Of a DNA stretch of 64,000 nt, positions 11,290-64,000 are shown in pieces. Under the pieces are notes generated by a model. It saw only the letters and a program-made list of their open reading frames with translations, searched no databases and was not told where the DNA came from. The number at the start of each line of letters is the position of its first letter. Position 1 is the stretch's first letter. The stretch covers positions 1-64,000 of the forward strand of contig JACEVL010000484.1 of NCBI GenBank assembly GCA_020284085.1. Direction: 5' to 3'. The stretch comes from Aporrectodea caliginosa (Eukaryota; Annelida; Clitellata; Crassiclitellata; Lumbricidae). The translations under genes were made by a program, and so were the position numbers.

Positions 11290-12590
11290 ATCACAATGAT
11301 CTGCAAGATCCTTGTGTTGTCTCTTCAATCTGTCAGAGCAAGTGATTATTGGTACTGCTCGATGTGATCATTCTTCCTGCACTACTTTGACTTTCATATT
11401 ATTTATGATCTTCACTTCTCCAATCAGCCACGTAGCCAATCACTTTGGAATGCAGTTACATAAGTATGCTGATGATACTCAGCTTTATATTGCTCTATCA
11501 CCAACAGATCAGTCTGGTAAAGCAATACTTGAAGAGTACATCGGAGTACTTCTGCTTCAACAGTCTTGCCATAAACCTTAATAAGTCTCAATCTATCATG
11601 TTTATCATGTCAGACTGCACTCTTTCCCTTCTCATTCCAGTACCGACATTGCTGGCACTGTTGTTCCTCTGGCAAAGACTGGCAAAACACTTGGGGTCAC
11701 TACGGACAGTCATCTCACATTCCAATGAGCTACATAACGAACCTTTGCAAATCTTGTTTCTACCGCATCAGCGCAATACATCACATAAGGTCTGCTCTTA
11801 CCAAAGACATGTCACCAACAGCCATGTCTTGTTTGCTCTTGCCTTGATTATGCCAACTCAATCAGCAAGCTTCAATGCATCCAAAATTCTCTGGCTCACA
11901 TGTATGTATGTATGTATGAGCACTTGTTATAGCGCCGCCTTCAAGATTTCTACTCAGAGGCGCTCCCGACTACAGCGCGGACACTGAATCAGAATTTCAC
12001 GCCGAAGCGCATGAACAATTGCGAGTGAAGGACTTGCCCAGGGTCCCTACGCGGCGGCTTGGTGCATGGTGCTATGTGCATCGTCTTGTTCAAACTCCTT
12101 AACTCTGCTTGGTCAGCTGCATTGGCTTCCTGTTGAATTCAGAATAAGATTTAAACTGACAGGTCTGTCTCACCTGTAAATCCCTCATAGTGAGCACTTT
12201 CCTACCTTCAACCACTAGTGTCTTTGTACATCCTGCTCCACAGTCTGCAATCTTCAGTTTTCGGTATTTTGGTTGAACCTCGATTTAGCACTGTCATGGG
12301 CTCTCGTGTATTCCGTGTTGCTGTACCCAGGGATTGGAATCAACTACCATTGTTTATCTATTGCTGGAAATCCTTTTCTTCTGTCAAGAAATGCCCCAAA
12401 ACTCACTATTTCTCATTGCCTTCAAACATCTGGATATCTAACTGCACTTCCTCTGGTGGCTGACAAACTGTGCCTCCAATTTGCATTTCTGTATGTTACT
12501 CAATATATAATGTGACATTTACAACGACTGTTTATGTGCTTGGGCATCTTGCTGTGGTAGAACTAACAAAGATTATGATGATGACAGAAA
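11290..12590 (+). pseudogene. L2-like LINE RT fragment, interrupted by a SINE
   Basis: LHKYADDTQLYIALSPTDQS carries the RT active site at ~11455-11515. Further on come FLWQRLAKHLGSLRT-type remnants, HWLPVEFRIRFKL (near 12118) and FRVAVPRDWNQLP (12310). The 3' tail is GATTATGATGATGAC. Several frameshifts. 11898-12062 is a later insertion. Confidence 0.8.
11898..12062 (-). repeat. SINE family B copy inside the LINE
   Basis: A TGTA tail repeat, then AGCACTTGTTATAGCGCC and CTTGCCCAGGGTCCCTACGC. Same order as the copies at 35.64 and 47.51 kb, but cut before the B box. Confidence 0.75.
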
Positions 12591-13418
12591 ACTCTTTGGA
12601 AAACTGCAAAAAAGAAGCAAAACTGTTGAATGGAATAGGAAGACCCAACGGAATGGTCATAAGATTGTACCATTATTAGAAGAACCCTCTTTGGAAAATA
12701 GTAGAAAAACAGCCATTGTTTTTTTTAAATTCTTTTTTATTGGAACTCAAAACGCTATTTACTGTAGTTATCCAACTGCCTGAACTACTACAACTTCAAG
12801 CCTTCAATATGTTATCTCAACTTGGAATGGAATCTGATTCGTGTGGCCTTAGCAATTTTGGACCAGATTTACCGCTTGTGAATGACTTTGAAAAGACGGA
12901 TAAAATTAAAATGACTGCCAAGGACACCCGCAAGAGGACAGAAAATAGGTCTAATCTCTATTACAAATTACAGCATCCATTTTCTACACTGATCTGGACT
13001 TTTCTTTTGCAGTTCTTTTGGAAATATTTCGTGATATAATTCACAGATTACCATACACAGGTAACATGTAGACTAGTATAATCAAAAATCTACACAGATA
13101 ATTGTGTGGCTTTCAGTTAGTGCTATCCAGCAGTGCATTGCTGTGTGTTCTGTTAATTAAACTAGTTTTATTGTAAGCATAGTTAATTATTCATAAATTC
13201 ACGAAAAGTTTTAAGTTTTGAAGATTTAAAGTCAGAAGATAAATTAAATTGGTTCAAGGAATCCTTTAAAGGTTTATGGATGCAAAATTGTCGGTATTAA
13301 CTTGCAGAGTGTGAAATTAATTGCTAAGCATGCAGCCATCTATTATTATCAGCACTTGTAATGTAACTTTGACATGCAAGTGATTTGTTGTGCTTCAGGC
13401 TGAAGAAATTTAATCAAA
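12591..13418. other. upstream flank of SASS6
   Basis: No TATA box, CpG-rich promoter or clear 5' exon can be supported. A splice acceptor at 13397-13398 suggests the promoter may lie behind an upstream intron. Confidence 0.35.
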
Positions 13419-60092
<46,674 letters not shown>

Positions 60093-60194
60093 GTAAGTGC
60101 TGTACAATTCAAAACAACTTGTGCCATCATTACATTACATTTTTGTGCAACTTATGCCTTAGGAAGTGCCTGTTTCCGTAAAGAAATTGTTTAA

Positions 60195-61490
60195 CCCTTT
60201 GAACCCAACATGCCGCACAACCGGCCTGTCATGTAGACCTGTGTATATACCCGAAAATCCGGAAAACCGGCTTGATCATCTACTATCATTTCCCGACGAG
60301 CCTGTAAGCCAGCCTTCATGTAATTAGCGCTCACACGGTACACACGTATAGTGGATTTTGATGCATTTTTATATCTATTTATAGAAATAAGGATTTTCTG
60401 ACGTGGATAATTATATATTTTTGTGTTTTTGTGACTGTGTTTCCTGTAAGCGAAAGTAATAATTCAATGTGTTTCTTAGCATCATTTATCGTAGTTTATA
60501 ATGCCAAAGCATATAAAAAAGTAAAGAAACAATCTATCAGCATGGAATATAAACAATACCAGTGAAACAGTGAAAATGAGGAACTAAGCAAACATTTATG
60601 ACCGAGGAAGTTCGTGACGTGCTGCTTGCATCAGATACGGAGGTTGTTGTGGCAGGTGACTATACTGCTGACGATTTTGACAGTGAAATGATATTGACTA
60701 TGAGTTACCTGTTCACCCATCTCGAAAAGATGTTGCTACTTTTTCTCAATCGATGTGGTCAACCAATATTACATCGTTTTCGGCAGCATATACTGCGTTC
60801 CAACCAGTGGAAAACGTAGGGCAGAAAAACATTCCAAATAACATTTCCAGTGAGAGTACATCACTTGATTATAAGTTGTGCCATGACTTGGTTGTAATTA
60901 CCAACCAATGTACAAAAGTCCCGATGTCATGTCGGAAGTCTGGTAAAGATGACACAAAATTTTTGTATGAACCCAACGTTCCAGTACATTTACCTGAACA
61001 TCCAGAAGGTGCAACCTCAAACAATAGAGATTATAAACTATAATTAATGATGCTAAGGCTGCTCAGAGTAGTACAAGGTGGCCAAGTGAAGTGATCCAGA
61101 GGCCAAGGAAAAAGACTTGGCCAAACACTGTAAAATTGTGTGTTGGTGTAAAGCCTGCGAAGTTTTCCTGTGCATTGTCACTGGTAGCAATAACTGTTTT
61201 GAGAATTATCATTCCAAGTTGAATTCTGGCGATAGCGTAATTCACTGAACTGTACAGCAACGAGCTGTAGCACAAGGAAAGTTATGTTGCGAGACACTGT
61301 GCATAAGCAATACATAAGTAAAATCACTCTTTGGTGTTCATGGTCATGAATGTGTTTTGACGCATTTGGGGGTCAAATTATAAGATTTTATAACTTCAAA
61401 CCAGAAATTACAAAATTATTTTTGGTTCCAAATTCCCCAGGAACCCCGGGTATATGTGCCGATTGGCTGGGGAGCTCAAGGTTCAAAGGG
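60195..61490 (+). mobile_element. piggyBac relic, internally deleted
   Basis: Ends CCCTTTGAACCC and CCCTTTGAACCT (other strand). TTAA at 60191-60194; TTAG, a decayed TTAA, at 61491-61494. Between them, EEVRDVLLASDTEVVVAGDY and DFDSEM look like the acidic N-terminus. KFLYEPNVPVHLPEHPEG and RDYKL stop (61040) resemble the C-terminal C-x-VPLCLP-CF domain with its cysteines lost. The catalytic DDD core is absent. Confidence 0.7.
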
Positions 61491-61494
61491 TTAG

Positions 61495-62529
61495 CAATGC
61501 CAAACTGCAACACATTTAGAAGTCTGAACCACCTGGTGACAGAAGCCTTAATTTATGATAGCACCACGTGTGTACTGACGGTAGCCCTATTTTAAATAAT
61601 GAAAATTGTTAACACCAGCCATGTTGGTAGAAAAGTTGTGCAATTATATTAAAAACAAGACAAAATCAGTTTACAACATAAATAAAACCTGTTTATTTCT
61701 GGCTAGATTAAACAGATTTTATTAGATTATCTGAGCATTCTGATCAAGCCTCTGTTTCTCGTCTGCAGATACCGAAGGTAGGTTCGTAGCAACTGGTTGC
61801 GGTTCTAGGTATTTCTTGTTTTGATGCAATGGTTCGTAGTTTCTGCTCCTTCTCTCGACGTTGAAGTTATGGATGTGAAAAATTCGCCAGCTCAACCATT
61901 AGATAAAACTGTATTGACTAAACACAGGTTACTGACTGAGGGCTAAAAAGAATCTCTCAACTACTTTGCAGTTTGATTCAAATGTCCATGAAAACGATAT
62001 ATCCAATCATTCCACATCTGCAAGTGGACTGTCAAACAGATTTGATGGCCCAACGTTTTTTACAATCGCGGACGACTTACTCTTAAGTTTGACTCAAAGT
62101 CCACTAAAAGATCTATGATCTTTCACTCGATACATAGTCATTCGAAGATTTATCAAATGAAACCGTTGTTTCTCAGCTTCAAATCAAGCGTTGGAATGCC
62201 ATCAAACGACCGCCTCCATTGCTCGATATTTCAAGTCTTCTTCGACGTGTGCTCATTCACTAGCTTCCTTCATTGCTATAGTAACTCATCTGCCATGTCA
62301 AATCACGTGACGCTATGGCTTGCAAATGATCACTTAAATAATATTATCTTAAAGTGCCACTCTTCTGACTAAACGCCAGTGTAATTATAGCTTATACTAA
62401 ACCCTATATTAATTAATTAGTTAGCAATAGATTTGATAAGCTATAAAATTCTCTACACTGACAGAGCTGCCTTGGCTGCCAATTGCTTAATTAGTATCTA
62501 ATCAACCTATGACACACCAAATCCAAGCT
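61495..62529. other. unassigned DNA
   Basis: No SASS6 exon or repeat could be supported. Confidence 0.45.
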
Positions 62530-64000
62530 GTAATCAAGTCAATATCCAGAAGATGAGTCCGTAAGACAGACAAGGAGAACATTACGAAATGTAGTTCCAG
62601 CAACCATACAGAGCTCGTTCACCAAGAACAGTATAGTTTTTAGGTATGACCAGAGAAGATAATCAGATGACGTCATTGAATAATGATAAGCCTGGGAAAT
62701 AAGGACTGATTTTAAGTTTTGTGGATGGCCAGAGTTCAAAGTTTTATAAAATATGAGTCCCAATTTTAAACCAATTATTAACTGAGCAGGAAGCCAATGC
62801 AAATATTTCAGCACATGGGTTATACATTCATATTTTGATATATTGGTTGTGGCTCTAGCCAAAGAGTTCTGATGTCTCTGCAGCTTTTACTTGTTGATAC
62901 AAGTAGCGAGAAGCGAGTTACAATAATCTAGGTGACTGGAAACCAATGCTTTTGTCAGTGATATCCTTGCAGACATAGGCACATAGTGTCTAATTCTGCG
63001 TATGTCACGAATGAACGTATATGTGACGCCAGGGGTTAAAACCCGTCACATGTTGGTTTCTGACCTTTTTATTTAGTCATATTCTATAATTAATCTGCTT
63101 CAAAATACTTTTTACAGAATGAAAATATCTTTTTTTCTAACTGAAGTTATGTGCGTTTGATTCTTTCATTGGTATAGAGTGAAAAAATCGAATAAAAAGT
63201 TTCGGAATATTCATGTCATTAAAGTCCTCAGCAACCAGTACTTGATTATTCTGCAATTGTGCTGTGCAATAAAGAGCTCTATTCTGTGTCGAATAAAACA
63301 AATGGCATCAAAATCAGATTACCACTTTGCAAGTTATGGCAAATTCACAGGCAACTGCTGCATTGAAGAATATTCTGCATTGTAGACCCCTCTCACCTAT
63401 TTCAGCTTCTAGCTCAGTATCTAGGCAGTGACAAGCGGACGGGTTTTGACCCCTGGTGTCACATATGATGACTTACAAATACTATTTACATGGTCAATGA
63501 GAAACGTGGTGGAATTGAAAATGATGCCTAGTAACGAGCAGCTCAGCTCCAATCAACCAGTTTCAAAGACTTGAGCCGATTAAATTGTTAAAGTTGCTAT
63601 GGAGTGCCCAGTAGCAGAAATTCAGTCTTCTATCAGTTAAGGAGTTCATTGGCCTCCATTTAAGACTGTACTGCCTCAAAGGCAGCAGACAACAGCTGCA
63701 CAGATGAGTCACTTGACAGAATGTCAAATAAATATTGGTATCAGTATCATCAGCATAGAAATTATAAGTGAAATGATTATCCAGCAATGTTCCTAGTGGT
63801 GTGGTGTATAATGTAAACAAAAGAGTGCCAAGCACAGAACCCTGTGGAACACTGCGTGCCACTAGCTGAATAAATACCATTTATATACATAACTGAATGC
63901 GTGGAATAAGTTAAGTACTAAAGTCACTAAAGTGCAAGATCCCAAAACCCGTGCTTGAGATGATGCAAAAGAAGAGAATGATCCACAGTATCAAAAGCAG
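62530..64000 (-). pseudogene. L2-like LINE RT, running off the window, split by a MITE
   Basis: On the minus strand from the window edge: AFDTVDHSLLLHHLKHGFGI, VPQGSVLGTLLFTLYTTPLG and NHFTYNFYADDTDT (RT box). After the MITE: LHWLPAQLIIGLKLGLIFYK and TSSDYLLWS. Frameshifts show decay. Confidence 0.85.
63018..63467. mobile_element. TIR MITE inside the LINE, ~450 bp
   Basis: ATATGTGACGCCAGGGGTTA and, from the other strand, ATATGTGACACCAGGGGTCA, both continuing AAACCCGTC. No ORF worth naming; duplication unclear. Confidence 0.75.

Noticed and set aside
12716..13039. 107-codon plus-strand frame just before SASS6
   Set aside because: AT-rich, no family resemblance and out of context with exon 1.
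60598..61043. Possible additional SASS6 tail exons
   Set aside because: The frames sit within piggyBac ends and resemble that transposon, not SAS-6.
63179..63385. Candidate SASS6 exon after GGTATAG
   Set aside because: Lies inside a MITE and has no SAS-6-like residues.

Overview
The window is eukaryotic, almost certainly from an animal and probably a marine invertebrate. The evidence is GT-AG introns, a centriolar SAS-6 gene, many decayed non-LTR retrotransposons, tRNA-derived SINEs and dozens of non-autonomous DNA transposons. The phylum cannot be fixed from sequence alone. No rRNA, intact tRNA, operon or CRISPR array was seen.

The only host gene recognised is a SASS6 (SAS-6) homologue on the + strand. 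Thirteen coding exons run from the ATG at 13419 to 60092 and give 571 codons plus two bases. All joined exon phases agree. The product has an N-terminal head domain, the PISA motif with the dimerisation phenylalanine, a long coiled coil and a low-complexity tail. The exon at 60092 ends in a donor site, so the last coding exon or exons were not found and may lie past the window.

Layout. 0-13.4 kb: upstream repeat-rich DNA with a foldback element (0.3-2.1 kb), telomere-like degenerate repeats, a 1.4 kb hAT element with perfect target duplications, two LINE fragments meeting head to head, SINEs, a 97-bp inverted repeat, and an L2-like LINE broken by a SINE. 13.4-21.5 kb: exons 1-4, with a 1.2-kb Harbinger-like element carrying a 20-bp minisatellite in intron 2. 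21.5-36.1 kb: a 14.6-kb intron packed with hAT MITEs and LINE pieces. 36.1-45.5 kb: exons 5-9. 45.5-54.4 kb: a 9-kb intron holding a 3.2-kb foldback transposon with arms of ~160-bp repeats and a decayed protein-coding core. 54.4-60.1 kb: exons 10-13 plus a hAT element inside a LINE. 60.1-64 kb: an internally deleted piggyBac and an L2-like LINE running off the end.

Mobile DNA therefore makes up most of the window. The clearest relationships are L2-type LINEs and tRNA-headed SINEs sharing the same 3' tail, hAT elements proven by 8-bp duplications (one also by a nearby empty site), and two independent foldback architectures. The retro-element fragments are almost all 5'-truncated and stop-ridden, so the region looks like slowly decaying intronic and intergenic DNA rather than a gene-dense locus.
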